NCBI GenBank assembly: GCA_036346375.1
Contig: CM070500.1
Coordinates: 68,762,525 to 68,826,524 of the forward strand
Length of the DNA: 64,000 nucleotides
Source: Guadua angustifolia
Lineage: Eukaryota; Streptophyta; Magnoliopsida; Poales; Poaceae
Direction of reading: 5' to 3'
A program made the translations under genes and the position numbers. Under the pieces are notes generated by a model. It did no database searches. It worked only from the letters and a program-made list of their open reading frames with translations, and was not told where the DNA came from. Below, piece after piece: positions 22,048 to 33,800 of the stretch (position 1 is the stretch's first letter; each line of letters begins with the position of its first letter).

Positions 22048-25000
22048 CTTCATCCATGCACATACACGCATAGTTAGTTGCACACATATGAATTCGCATA
22101 GTTACGGACAACGGTACACATGCTCGCACACGGATTTACGTGCACGTACGTAAGCATGCATACATGCAGCATCTAGCTCATCGCGTGAAGGCATGTGAGG
22201 GAGCGGCGTCATATAGACTTTAACTTGCATTGTTCATTATTCAATGAATATTGCCGAGAGTGTTTGGTAAGCTATCTGCATCATGTATAGCACGGAAAAC
22301 AACGGAAACGTGTTGAGCTGCAACACTGCACACAGTTCGCAGATATGATGTGTGCGTACTGCTTTGGTATGCAGATGAAGAAAGAGATGGTACGTATAAT
22401 ATGGAATGATTCCGAGTAGAGCGTATGCGTGGCCTATATGTGCGCAGCTTTGAATCTCACTGCAGGGTGCATTGTGTTCACATTAGCAACCTATCTATCC
22501 TATCTATGAATTGATATGTACATGTACTGTTGTTTACTACTATAACTATAGAGAATTTTTACTGTACACTACCATGGTAGTATATAGCGGTAGTAGAAAT
22601 TAAATCTGACCGTTGATTTGTCGAGGGCATGCATTCTGGTCTTTTGGCTTGGGGTCGGGGCAGTGCTGAATGTCATTTTGCTCAATTACCATTATACCCC
22701 TCCACGAGACACAGGGTTAGGTGCTGGCTCAGAAAATTATTTACCATTATACCTCTCCACGGGTTATACTACCCATACTACACATGGTAGTATAGTCAAA
22801 TCTAATCTAATCTCAACCTTTGGATCTAAAGAAATGGACGGCCCATATTCATTCTTGTGTATTGTAAAAGAGCTCTAACTATAAGAGTTCAAACTTGGAA
22901 GTCAGTAGCTAGGATGCTTTCTCGCTTAGTTAATTCACATAATGTCAGAAAACAACTACCTGTACGCGCATGTACAAGCTAAGATAAGAGGAGAGTTCAG
23001 TGTCAATCAGTTCGTCATCTCGTTTACTTCAATTAGGATATTTCTATGTCGCTTGCAACGAGGGAGATTAATTACATGTAGTACTGTTACTACATATGGG
23101 TAACAACACGAGTGTGTTCTGGTTCCAGCTAGTTATGTGATACACCGGGTTTAAGTTATAATGATTGAAACAAGAAGTAGATTTCTTTTATTTAATCAGT
23201 GTTTTTCGTCAGTATTAATATATGGAGTTTTCCTTGTTTATGTACTGCATGTAGTTTTGCATCCATCTGGTGCAAAAGCCGATCATGCATTTATAGGTTG
23301 TGTGTACTAGCTAGCTAACATATATATTTAGCTGAATCTTAGCTAGTTTTTTTTTTCATTTTTTTTCTAAGGTTAGATGTGTGGGAAGATAATATTCACA
23401 GTGCGACAATTCCAACTGTTATTTTTCCAGTACTGAAAGAGTCAAGTTTAGCCGGCTAATGAACATCCTAATTTACTAAAAAAAGACTTATATTAGACTC
23501 TCAACACTGACAGTTTTCAAAAACCGTCTGATAAAGTCACTACTACAGAACGGCACATCAGAATCGGTTCTTTTTTAGCATTAGAATCGGTTTTAGTGGC
23601 GTCGATGTCTTTAGATAGTGATGAGGTGGAGCTATCGAATCGGTTTTGACCGATCGTGATAAAACGTCATCGAATCGGTTCTTTAAGGAAGTGATTGTGA
23701 TGACTCCTCATCGAATCGGTTCTTTAAGGAAGTGATTACGATGACCCCTCATCGAGAATCGGTTCTTTAAGAAAAGTGATTACGATGACACCCTCATCGA
23801 GAATCGGTTCCACAAAAGAACCGATTACGATGAGGTGTCATCGAAATCACTTTTCTTAAAGAACCGATTCGATAGTCATCAAATCACTTCCCTAAAAATC
23901 GATTCTGATGACCCATTAGTGTGCTAATTTTGCAAATTCTCCAAAAAGCCTGATTAAAACACTTTTTCTAGCCGGTGATTTAAAAACACTAAATTAACAG
24001 AGATTTCCTAGGATGTCATCCATCCTAATACCACTAATACTACTCTCGTCTAATTACCACTCGTGTGATCTTCCTAGACATTTTAACACCACACGTGTGG
24101 TCTTCCCAGAGGTCACCCATCCTATTACTACTCTCGCCTAAGCACGCTTAACTTCGAGTTCTTATAAGATCCGATATTTTAACGGTGGTATGATAACATC
24201 GACATATTATGTCTCCTCCTCCTTTTAACCCCGTGAAGCACCACGAACACCGATAAAGCTTTCAAATTTATTTTTCATACTTTTGACTATTAATGATGCT
24301 TGCAATATATGTGTCATTACTATTCACGGTACTTGTAAAAACACCATAACTTTTGACTCGTACCTTCGATTTTGGTGTTCTTGAGCTTTCGGAATCATCA
24401 CATGATGAGCTCTCCGATTATATTTTTTGGGCACCGATTCTAGTTTGCAAATAAAAATACGAGCACTTTTTGTTAAAATGGTCATAACTTTTGACTCGTA
24501 ACTCCGATCGGGCGTTCATTTGGCTCATCATCGATGGTCGGATCCTGTTTGGTTTGTGCGAGTCGTCTTGCAACGACGAATTCAAAAAAAGGTCGCTAGG
24601 GCCTCAAAACGGCCTTGAAGTTTTGAATCTGTTTGACCGTTCTTTTTAATTATTGCAAATGGAATATTAGTTCCAATTATTTCAAATATAATATTATTTA
24701 ATTTCAATTCTTTCAAATTAGAAATTTGGAGAGGTAATTATCAATATTTAAAATTTTCTATTTTTATTATTTGTGACGGTTTCAAATTAAAACCATCTGT
24801 GATGTCGGGCGGGCGTGGCGTGGCGGGCGTCATTGCCCGCCATGAATGGATGAATAAGCTAGGTTAGACCGAAGGATTATCGATATCCGCCAGGATCCAA
24901 ACACCGCCGAATTCGGTGAAATTTGCGAAATTTCGGTTTGGACCCCGAATTTATATCTACCGCCGAATTCAAAATTTAAAAAATGATTCTGCTACAGTAA

Positions 25001-28000
25001 CTGCTACAGTATTTTCGGGATTTTCGTGAATTGGGCAAATTTCGCGAAATTTCGAGTTTTAATCTGGATTTTCAAATTTGTTGGCGGATTTGAACGGAAT
25101 GGGTCCAATAACCCTTAACAAAGTCTTGTTACATGAAAATTTGGTGAAAAACAAATTTTTGAGATTTTAAAATTTGGGTAAAAAAACTGTCAGATTTTTT
25201 AAAAATTTAAATGCCTGATAATTATCTGAAAAAATTATGGGACCATCCTTTGTTGTTTGGGATCATATAAAAAAAATTTCAAAATAATTTAACATCATTT
25301 GTTATGTTCAAAAAATCAAAAACAGAATGGACATAATTGGGACAGTAAACTTGTTAGATTTTGCTAAATTTTGTCGAGTGTGATAATTATCTAAAATTTT
25401 TATGAAAGATTAATAACTTCCTCATTACCATTATATAAAATTTTCAAAAAAATTCAGCTTTCTTGGTTTGCTCAATAAAATCTATCAATGCAGTAAGCAC
25501 TAAACTTAATTTGTTGTATTATATTTCAAAAATCAATTCATTTGAGCTAAGGATTTATCAGGCAATTCAAATATTTTTATAACTTTTTTAAATTTTGTTT
25601 TTCAAATTTTTTTGAGCTAAGGATTCCTATGTAAAATTTTCAACTCAAAATATTTCTCCAGGAATTTATAAAAATTCTGACATTCAAAGTACTAGTTTTC
25701 AACTCTCTCTGTTTTTGAATTTTTAAAAATTCATAAAATTTTATAATCATCTGAAATTTTTACAGAAATATCACAAGTATTTCAGGAATCTGCAAAAAAA
25801 AATTCAAAAGTTTCTAACGTCGTTTGTACTATTTGTCATCCGGTTCAAACTTGCCGATCTACGTTTCATCTACATAGTATCACTTTTTGAATTTTTAAAA
25901 ATTCCACAGATTTGATAATCACCTGAAATTTTTATAAGGACATCTGTAGTGTGTCAGGAACCTACAAAAAAAATTTGAAAATTTTGCGACGTCGTTTAGA
26001 CCAATTTTCACTCAGTGCATTTTGACCGAAAACTAGTACTCAGTCATTAGTATCACTCTTTTAAGAAAACCGATACTGATGCTTCATCATTAGTATCACT
26101 CTTTTAAGAAAACCGATACTGATGCTTTATCATCACTTTTCTAATAGAACCCTGATGTTAGTCATTAGTATCACTTTTTTAATAAAACCGATACTGATGT
26201 TTTATCATTAGTATCACTCTTTTAAGAAAACCGATCCTGATGCTTCACCATTAGTATCACTTTTTTAATAAAACCGATCCTGATGCTTTATCATCACTTT
26301 TCTAATAGAACCTGATGTTAGTCATTAGTATCACTTTTTAATAAAACCGATACTGATGCTTTATCATTAGTATCACTCTTTAAGAAAACCGATCTTGATG
26401 CTTAATCATTAGTATCACTCTTTGAGAAAACCGATCTCGATGCTTCACCATTAATATATCACTTTTTAATAAAACCGATCTTGATGCTTTATCATCACTT
26501 TTCTAATAGAACCTGATGTTAGTCATTAGTATCACTTTTTAATAAAACCGATCTTGATGCTTTATCATTAGTATCACTCTTTTAAAAACCGACATTGATG
26601 CTTTATCATTAGTATCACTCTTTTAAGAAAACCGACATCGATGCTTAATCATCAGTATCACTTTTTTAATAAAACCGATACTGATGCTTGATCATCACTT
26701 TTCTAATAGAACACTGATGTTAATCGTCAGTATCACTTTTTTTAATAAAACCGACACTGATGTAGTTTATTGCACTATTCCTTTTCAGACATCTGCAAGT
26801 TCTGAATTTTCAGCATTTCATCAAAGAGAGAAAATGCCATAACTTTGTCATACATTGTTGAAATTATTAGAAATTTTGCAGAAACATATTTCAGGATACT
26901 GCAAAACTTTTCATAAAATAAAGAGTGCTTGTCAAATAAAGAGTGTGAAATCTGAAAGCACGTACACATTTTGAAGAAAACCGCAAAGGGCAAAAGAGGG
27001 AATCTCCTCAAGATAGGGTTTCAATTTTGCCCTCTTAATACCCACCCATGAGGACTTCAAATTTTCTCACTCAAGTATTGCTTCCAACCACACAATATGA
27101 GCTATTTTCTCGGGTGGCGGCGGAGAAATCTCCTCTGGAGCAACAACAGAGAAGAGTTCAGTGCGAGTGGTATATATAACCTAGCGAGGCACATCAGAAT
27201 CGGTTCTTTTCAAAAAGCGATAGTGATGTGCACGACCATCCTTTAGTAATGAGCACGAGCGCATCAGAATCGATTCTTTTCAACAAGCGATAGTGATGTG
27301 CACGGTCATCACTATCACTTCTATAAAAAGAACCGATAGTGATAACCATGTGCACATCAGAATCGGTTCTCTACTAAAAAGTGATAGTGATGTGTAGGTC
27401 ATCAGTATCGATTCTTTTCATAGAAGTGATAGTGATGATCACGTGCACATCACTATCACTTCTATGAAAAGAACCGATAGTGATGACCGTGTACATCACT
27501 ATCACTTTTTAGTAGAGAACCGATTCGGATGTGTCCAGTGCTACATCACAATCACTTATAATCTCAGAACCGATAGTGATTATTACTAACACCCCTCCGA
27601 AGTTACTTATAACAATCGTTTTTTTCGAAAAACTTAAGAACCGACACAGATACAATGATAGTGATGTCTTGTTCTGTAGTAGTGAGTGTCATTACAGACG
27701 GTTTTTTGCAAAAACAATTAATAATGAGTCTCGGGCATGTCACAGACGATTTTTTTGTTAAAACCGTCTATGATGAGAAAACATCACAGACGGTTTTAGC
27801 TAAAAACCATCTATGACATTGCCCCCCTCAGGCTAGCCAAAAAAACCTAGCCCAAGTGCCCACTTCTAAAAAAGACCAACCCAGGACTGACATATGGGCC
27901 ATCAGTTTATGCGATGACAAGATGGATATTTTGTAAAAAATCTGACAAGTTCTTAGATCAGTCTAACAAAAAGTCTGGCTAAGGGAGCTAGCGGAGGTGA

Positions 28001-31000
28001 CATCTAAAGATAAAAATTAGAAACTGAGTGGCACTAAATGATAAGGGTGGGCATTCGATTAGTTCGGTTTGATCGATAGTTTTTTCGGTTTTAAAAAAAT
28101 CAGTTTTCAGAAACTGCCAACAGAAATTCTAGGTTCAGAAAAGAAAACCAAAATGAATTAACTGAATTTTTTTCGGTGAGCCGAACTACGGCACAAGATC
28201 GCTCAGCTGAAGCTCTACAAGCCGAGTGTGTCATGTCCACTCGACGCTCGTCCCCGCAGACCCCGCCTCGACCGCAACCTCCCGCCTGTGCACCCGCATC
28301 CGCCATTGCCGCGCCGGCTTCGACGCTCACACTAGAGGGGGAAGGGGAGGGGAGGCAAGGGGTTACGGAGGAAGGCAATGGGTCAGTGGCCAGTGGGGGG
28401 CTGAGGCAGGAGGCGAGCGGTAGTTCGGCTTTCCAAACTGTAAAACCGATCTGAAAACTGAACGGTATCAAAATAAAAATCGAAAACCAAAAACTGATTT
28501 TTTCGGTTAATCCAATTCGGTTTGGTTTTTCTGTTAAAAATTGTCCGCCCCTACTAAACCAGTCAAACCTTTTTCAGTGATAAATCCGGACTCATCACAA
28601 CACTCGATGGAAAGTGGTATGAGTATGCGTAGGTACCTGCTTCCTCACTGGGCATCCTATAGCCATTGTGCAGCGGTAGTAAGCTCTCGGGCATGGATTT
28701 CCCTTCGCCATCTTCTGCCCATACTTCCGCCATTGGCATCCATCACTAATCTGGAATTCAGCGAGGTCACAGAAAATTATGTAGAGTCACGTAAGTTTAC
28801 ATAATATCAGACTATCTAAACAACGAAGTATGCGTGTAGAGATCAGCAATATATGCATAAATGGTAAATTGTGTTTCAGCTACACTCCCTAGAGTACTTC
28901 AATCATCTACACCATGTGACAAATTAAAATCGCTGTTTAATTTTCCTTTCTTTTTACTAATTAAATTAAATAATCAAAGTGCAGCCCTTTATCTCTAGTT
29001 GCACTACTAAAACCAATCAACTGATATAGTTCCGTACCATTGGTGCTTCGGATCGCGCACGCACGGATACCCTCGGTTTCCGACACGGCAGCTGCTCCGA
29101 CGACGCCTGCTCGCTGCCCTCCCTTCCCAGCGCCGTCGTCTCATCTTGAGCCACCCTCCTCTTGCCGCCGCCAAACGGCTCAGCGCTCCTGTCGCCAACA
29201 TCGTCGCCTGCATTGCTGAGAGACGGGGAGGCATGGCCGGCGTCAGCCCCGGCCTCGACGTCCACGCCGGTGTCGGAGGCCCCGTCCTTGTCGACTTGGT
29301 GCCCCGTGGAAGATGCGCGCGGCTCCAGGAACTGCTGCATCGTCGTCGACAGGCTCGGTGTGCCCGCGGTTAGGTGGGTCTGCATCGATCGAGGTTTGGT
29401 ACGATCGAGAAGTACAAACGTACGTCTTGCTCGTTAGTCAGACGAAAGCGAGCAAGCAATTGAAAGTGCATGCATGAGATCGATTAGCACATGCTAACTA
29501 CTACTACTACAGTTTTGAGTAGATATAAAGCTAGCTGATCTTGTGTTAGTGTGTCACTGTTCGTACCTACAACACTGTTCGTGCCCTGCGAAGCAAAACT
29601 AAAACTGAAAAGATCTAAGCACTAGTAACGACTTCCACAACATTATTCACATTCCGTTTGAAATCCATAAATTTTACAGCAAATAATTCAATTTCCGTAG
29701 ACGAGCCTTAAACAATGACGTGAGTCAAATCAATGTGGTGAAGATGACTTTTTTTTAGAAAACCCCGGAATTTTTGGAGGAAATAATGTACTAAATAATA
29801 ATCATCAGTGCTATCCTCAGTTTTTTTCGCTGAGCGAGCTGAGGCATTACATAATACTTTCAGGCATACTTATATAGGATTAATCAGTTTTTGCGTTGAC
29901 CAAGGCATTGACAAGCTCATGTGTGGCAAAACTTGTTGATGTGCAGGATCTTGCACGGACGTGCGTGCATGCACGTTTAGCAGTGACCCGTACATTATTG
30001 CACAGATTTTTTATGGTGCAGTGTGATAATCTTCTCAACATATTCTGTGCACACAAACTTCTCGTGTACACACTATGTATACCAACTAATAAAAGTCATG
30101 AAAAATTTTGAAAAAATTGTAGATATACTTCATAGATTACTCTACCTATGTATAAAATTGTAGGTTCAAACTCATTATGGGGCTGTTTAGTTGCCTGATT
30201 CCACACGGTCAGACTCGCGGGAGCCAGAGAACCAGCGTTTGGTTGCTCGTTGTATCGCGTGAGCCTGTACCCATGCATGCAAGATGATTGTTCTGTTGCC
30301 TGCGCGCGGTGCGGAAGCCAGGCTAGCACGATGCACAAAACACTCGCAGCCATGCTCATGGAATACGAGCTCTATGACCGTTTTCCCAGAGCCAGGCTGA
30401 GATGGTGCAAGCTCCCGCGGTCAGGCTCGTTCGAGACGGCAACCAAATAGCCCCTATATGTCAAAAGTTATAAAAAAAAAGAGAAAATTCTAACAAATTA
30501 AATTTAAACTTGTTAAAATTTTCTCTTTTTGTAACTCTCAATATATAATGAATTTGATCTTAAAACTTCATACATAGGTAAAGTAATATATGAAGTACAT
30601 CTATAACTTTTTTTAGAATTTTTCATGACTTTTATTAGTTGGTGTATATGGTGTGTACACGGAAAACCCTGTGTGCACAAGATATGTTGTCTTGTAGAAA
30701 TCCTCACATCAGTCCCGAGAGTATAAAAGCTACAAATTACCATATGAACAATAGCAAATAAATATTCTAGAAATTTACATATTACACGATCGAGGAAAAA
30801 AATCCAAAATAGAAATAAAAACTGATGCATGCATATAATGCTTCGGTCATGACAAAACAATAGTGATAACGTTCTGAACTCCTAACAACCTTTGATTGTT
30901 TGAGGGAAGGAAAATTACTTTTGAGTCTGAATGCAATAACACAAACAAGAAACATCGTTCAAGTAGAATCCGATTGGCTCAGTCTGACTCTGCTACGGTA

Positions 31001-33407
31001 ATTTTAGCTACATATGCATGAGATTTAATTTAGAAAGGTAGCTGTGTGGTTCAACCTACATATATCAAATAATGTTGTAGAGTTATATCAAATAAAATGT
31101 TGTAAAGTTATGAAAATCAAATTGATATCTTGTCGTATTCTCGGAAAACAAATAGTGGGTTATACATTTGAGGCAGAGATTAGCCATCAAACAAGAAGCC
31201 CACACATTAATTATAGGAGGTGAAAATCTAAAAAGTTATACATTAATATAAAATAGTATTATCTACTAATTATCTATATAATAAGATAAAAATAAAATAA
31301 ATATAATACCTTAACATAAGAATAAAAATAATTACCTACAGATTATCTAATTACTCGGAGAAAAAGAAAATAAATCTAATACATTGAACTACTAGAAAAT
31401 TTGGAATATATGTAAATTCCAACTTGAATTACTTATAAGTTTAAATAATGAATTATGTTTACTCAAGCATTAAAATTAAATACACATTAAATGAACCAAG
31501 AAGTAAATTGAGAAAATAAACTTAATACTCCGTCCAGTTACAAATAGTTATCATTTTGGACATACGTACGTACGGTCAAACTTTTGAAGCTTTAACTACC
31601 AATATCTTTTTAAATATTTAAATTCAATATATAAAAATCATATGTGTAGATTTGTCTTGAAAAGTACTTTCATAATATTACAATTTTATTTGGTTTTATA
31701 AGTATATTATAATAGAAAATAATGGTTAAAAGCGTATTTTGAAAAGCGTGTCAATGTCTAAAACGATAACTATTTTGACCGGAGAGGTTATATATCTACT
31801 AAAAAATTGGAATATATGTAAATTCCAATTTGGTTGATATAGTTTTAATAATAAATTAATATTAAACCATGTATTAGGATAAAATGAAAAATAAATTAAC
31901 CTAGACTTTAAAATGAAAACTAAATTAACATAGACTTAAAATGAAAAATGTTGACACATCAAATTTTTAATGTGTGAAAATTCAAATTCGAAAGCTAAAT
32001 ATTTCTTTATAAAATTGGAAAGCTAGATTTTAAATTTGGAGATATGAAAATTTTAAAATTACAAATGAACCATTCACATTGCAAGTTATGTAAAATGGAA
32101 TAAAATGTTATGAAAAATAAAATATGGTGATGGTCCTTAATCTTCAATCCTGATCTGACAAGAAGATCTACAAGTGTTAACACAAAAAAAACATTAGGTA
32201 AAATTATCTCAGTAAAAATGCAAATATCTCCAAATTAAAAAATAACATTGAATGTGAGCTATTTTTGCAGCTCACATGTTTTGTAGTGCTATTGAGAAAT
32301 TTAAAATATGAAGCCCTGCGAATGTGTGGGTTGATGATTAGTATAAGAGTAATGGCAAGTGTAAAAATTATCGAATTAAAGTGAGTAGAGCAGTGATCTG
32401 GTTTAAAATGGATTGGGGGAAAGCAATAAAAACCATAGATGTCGATCATAAATCTCCTCAGAATCCTGTGATCTTGAAAGACCAAGAATTGTTGAAGAGA
32501 GAAACAAAGGCAAATAACAAATAACTCGAGCTAACTAGCGAGCTTAAAAATTGAACAAATTAAATGAAGAAAGATGCAGGCAAGCTATCGAAGAAAATCG
32601 ATCGCTAGACAAGAAGAGGGGAGGTCAGGCAAGCATGTGTGTGATCATGGCATGCAGCAGGAGTAGCTGGTACTACTCACTTGAATCAGTGGTGATCGGC
32701 TGTTCATGATCAGATCATGATGGCGATGCGGGTGCTGCTGCTGCGTGACCTGTAGCAGCTGGTCGTACAGCGAGGCGTAGCTCCGGGTGAGCTCCTCCAG
32801 CATGCCCCGCAGACGCCGGTTCTCCTCCACCGTCCGCTGGAGCTCCGCTTCCACCGCCGCCTCCATCTATATACCACATAGATATCATGTCACCGCTCGA
32901 AGAAGTAGATGTCAACCAACAGAGCACACACACGTAGTAGTGACAAAATTAACCAACTTTATGATTCTTCGCCGTTCCTTCCTCGTCGACGGTGGTGGCC
33001 GTTGCCCCACCAGCTGAGGCGCTCGTGGTGGTGGTCAGCAAGTCCAGCCCGATCTGCACCACAAGAACAAAAACCGCACCTCAATTCGGGCACCGAACAA
33101 TCAAGAACAACTTCCAGCTGCTACGCACGCGCTCAGACGATCGAGACGCCGACGAAGCTAGACTTACGTTGACGTCGTCACGGCCACCATGCACCACCCC
33201 GTGGCCGCGGCCGTCGTCCTGCCGTCGGGCCAAGAAAAAGTCCACCTCCTTGATCTCACGCCGGCGCCCGCCCTCCTCGCCGCGCCACCGGGCGAAGGCG
33301 CCGCCGCCGCCGCCGGGGCGCAGCGACAGATGGCCGGGCTCCATCGCGGCCTCCTTCTCCTCCTCCTCGCGGCGACTGTGGTGGTGCTGCTTAGGCCTCA
33401 ACTCCAT
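21340..33407 (-). CDS. Group IIb WRKY transcription factor, six exons (whole gene span)
   Basis: My spliced model joins exons 33407-33168, 33053-32958, 32866-32681, 29379-29038, 28750-28637 and 22047-21340. This gives 1686 bases (561 residues plus stop), every intron phase 0 with GT...AG ends. The protein has an N-terminal EVDFF motif (residues 54-58) and a leucine zipper (L131, L138, L145). It has a basic RKPRVSVRARSEAPM lead-in, WRKYGQK (295-301) and a C-X5-C-X23-H-X-H zinc finger (C315, C321, H345, H347). The C-terminus carries TITLDLTQ and DPNFTTALAAAISSVM motifs. This set defines group IIb (WRKY6/31/42-like), nuclear factors that bind W-boxes in defence, senescence and phosphate responses. 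The intron at the VQR position is typical of IIa/IIb. A second ATG at residue 22 is an alternative start. The gene looks intact; size comes from transposons in introns 3 and 5. Confidence 0.9.
22048..23534 (-). other. WRKY intron 5, 3' portion
   Basis: Ordinary AT-rich intron sequence. At 22555-22870 there is a MITE-like block with inverted ACTACCATGGTAGTA / TACTACCCATACTACACATGG ends and internal duplicated ACCATTATACC(C/T)CTCCACG. At 23480-23534 an AACCGTCTG-type CACTA subterminal motif suggests that the next element landed in an older CACTA remnant. Confidence 0.5.
24880..26040. repeat. Dispersed AT-rich repeat, copy 1
   Basis: Shares ordered blocks with 34690-36000, for example AATAACCCTTAA followed by ATGAAAATTTG, GACTGTC/AAACTGTCAGATTTTT, and TTATATTTCAAAAA. 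The similarity is long but diverged. Confidence 0.7.
26041..26770. repeat. Tandem subterminal repeat array of the CACTA element
   Basis: About 16 head-to-tail units of 40-50 bases built from CATTAGTATCACT, TTTTAAGAAAACCGATACTG and ATGCTT, with unit-length and point variation. Probably transposase-binding sites. Confidence 0.85.
27181..27560. repeat. Inverted subterminal repeats of the CACTA element
   Basis: Alternating CATCAGAATCGGTTCTTTT and AAAAGAACCGATAGTGATG units can pair with one another over most of the block. Confidence 0.8.
27688..28041. other. Older CACTA remnant and intron sequence
   Basis: At 27690-27830 are ACAGACGGTTTT / AAAACCGTCTATGATG inverted motifs of another CACTA family; the rest shows nothing. 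Confidence 0.5.
28042..28553. mobile_element. hAT-like MITE with GC-rich insert
   Basis: Ends TAAGGGTGGGCATTCG and TTGTCCGCCCCTA form imperfect inverted repeats. Flanks CTAAATGA and CTAAACCA are a decayed 8-bp target duplication (6/8). Its centre (28190-28430) is GC-rich and gene-like, unlike the AT-rich ends. It lies 83 bases inside intron 5 from the exon 5 donor. Confidence 0.65.
28637..28750 (-). CDS. WRKY exon 5, WRKYGQK core
   Basis: 38 codons from ISDGCQWRKYGQK to GCPVRKQ. Acceptor TTCCAG|ATT (28752-28751) and donor CAG|GTACCT. It holds the DNA-contacting WRKYGQK and the two zinc cysteines, and fills exactly the gap between exons 4 and 6. It is isolated between introns of 287 and 6589 bases. 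Confidence 0.92.
29038..29379 (-). CDS. WRKY exon 4
   Basis: 114 codons, beginning THLTAGTPSLS after the acceptor GATGCAG and ending ARSEAPM before the donor GTACGG. Includes the conserved MQQFLEPR segment and the basic RKPRVSVRARSEAPM start of the WRKY domain. Confidence 0.88.
29380..30035. other. WRKY intron 3, 3' part
   Basis: Intronic; nothing recognisable. Confidence 0.5.
30036..30689. mobile_element. Fold-back MITE in WRKY intron 3
   Basis: The two arms are inverted copies running from CAACATAT and TGTGCACACA through CCAACTAATAAAAGTCATG to GAGAAAATT...AATTTTCTC at the centre. The left arm is split by another MITE (30179-30454). Confidence 0.75.
30179..30454. mobile_element. MITE nested in the fold-back MITE
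   Basis: 276 bp with ends GGGGCTGTTTAGTTGCC and GGCAACCAAATAGCCCC (two mismatches as inverted repeats) and target duplication TAT (30176-30178 and 30455-30457). GC-rich interior. The short TAT duplication suggests a PIF/Harbinger-type insertion. Confidence 0.75.
30690..31527. other. WRKY intron 3, middle
   Basis: AT-rich intron DNA; no gene or clear repeat seen. Confidence 0.4.
31528..31786. mobile_element. Stowaway-like MITE in WRKY intron 3
   Basis: Left end CTCCGTCCAGTTACAAATAG and right end GACCGGAGAG with inverted ATAGTTATC blocks, preceded by TA. This is the common grass CTCC(C)TCCGT family. Confidence 0.75.
31787..32680. other. WRKY intron 3, 5' part
   Basis: AT-rich intron; nothing further recognised. 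Confidence 0.4.
32681..32866 (-). CDS. WRKY exon 3, leucine zipper
   Basis: 62 codons from MEAAVEAELQ to SRSPLIQ. Acceptor TATATAG|ATG and consensus donor CAA|GTGAGT. Encodes the EENRRLRGMLEELTRSYASL coiled coil that mediates dimer formation in group II WRKYs. Confidence 0.88.
32958..33053 (-). CDS. WRKY exon 2 (small)
   Basis: 32 codons, IGLDLLTTTTSASAGG to KNHK. Acceptor TGGTGCAG|ATC and donor AAA|GTTGGT. Joined to exon 1 it gives DDVNIGLDLLT, matching the conserved group IIb block DVN-x-GL-x-LL. Too short to stand out as an ORF. Confidence 0.82.
33168..33407 (-). CDS. WRKY exon 1
   Basis: 80 codons from MELRPKQHHH to GGRDDVN. It ends at the strong donor AAC|GTAAGT. It contains an acidic/basic N-terminus, a glycine run, and REIKEVDFFLARR, an N-terminal signature of group IIb WRKYs. 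A start at codon 22 (33344) is possible. Confidence 0.85.
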
Positions 33408-33459
33408 GTAAAAGCTGCACTGCTCCAAAAGCAAGCTATTATGAGATTTATCAATTAGG

Positions 33460-33465
33460 GGTCAA
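33460..33465 (-). promoter_or_regulatory. W-box close to WRKY start
   Basis: TTGACC on the minus strand, 53 bases upstream of the ATG. It fits WRKY auto-regulation, but a single 6-mer is weak evidence. Confidence 0.4.
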
Positions 33466-33800
33466 AGCTGCGCAAAAGCGAAGCAGCCGAGCTAAAAACT
33501 TGGACTTTGGACTGAACTGAAACAAATAAATAATAAACTGAGGGGTAGATAAGGAAATTAAACAAGGATGTGGACCAATGGGGCGCAGCTGTCCCATGGA
33601 CGCGGACCGTCCGATTAAGACTACGGACGGCCCGGATCAGATAAAAAATTGCTATAGTGAAAACAACACAGTGAATTTGCTACCGCGTTATGTCAAAGAT
33701 CTGATTATCGTTTTTTGATCAGGCGGTTCTGTGAGAACAGTTTAAACTATAATCTCTATGGCTCATTTTTCAATTAAGTGGTTTCACGAGAACTATTTAA

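Larger units (their letters stand above)
23538..27684. mobile_element. Complete non-autonomous CACTA transposon in WRKY intron 5
   Basis: 4147 bp from CACTACTACAGAACGG to the inverted GTTCTGTAGTAGTG, flanked on both sides by the 3-bp duplication AGT (23535-23537 and 27685-27687). Subterminal arrays of AATCGGTTC / GAACCGATT motifs occupy both ends (23550-23915 and 26040-27560). No transposase frame is present, so it depends on an autonomous partner. The interior (24880-26040) is an AT-rich repeat that also occurs at 34690-36000. Confidence 0.9.

Noticed and set aside
21464..22129. Long open frames overlapping WRKY exon 6 in other frames and on the + strand (also 21515-21850, 21591-21887)
   Set aside because: GC-rich shadow frames; the true frame carries conserved WRKY motifs and splice junctions.
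26041..26770. Regularly spaced repeats resembling a CRISPR array
   Set aside because: Units are contiguous and variable without unique spacers, lie within a CACTA element, and the genome is a plant.
28176..28454. 92-residue + strand ORF rich in Pro/Ala
   Set aside because: Lies in the GC-rich core of a MITE, no domain, competing frames on both strands.
29146..29437. + strand ORFs opposite WRKY exon 4
   Set aside because: Antisense shadows of a well-supported exon.
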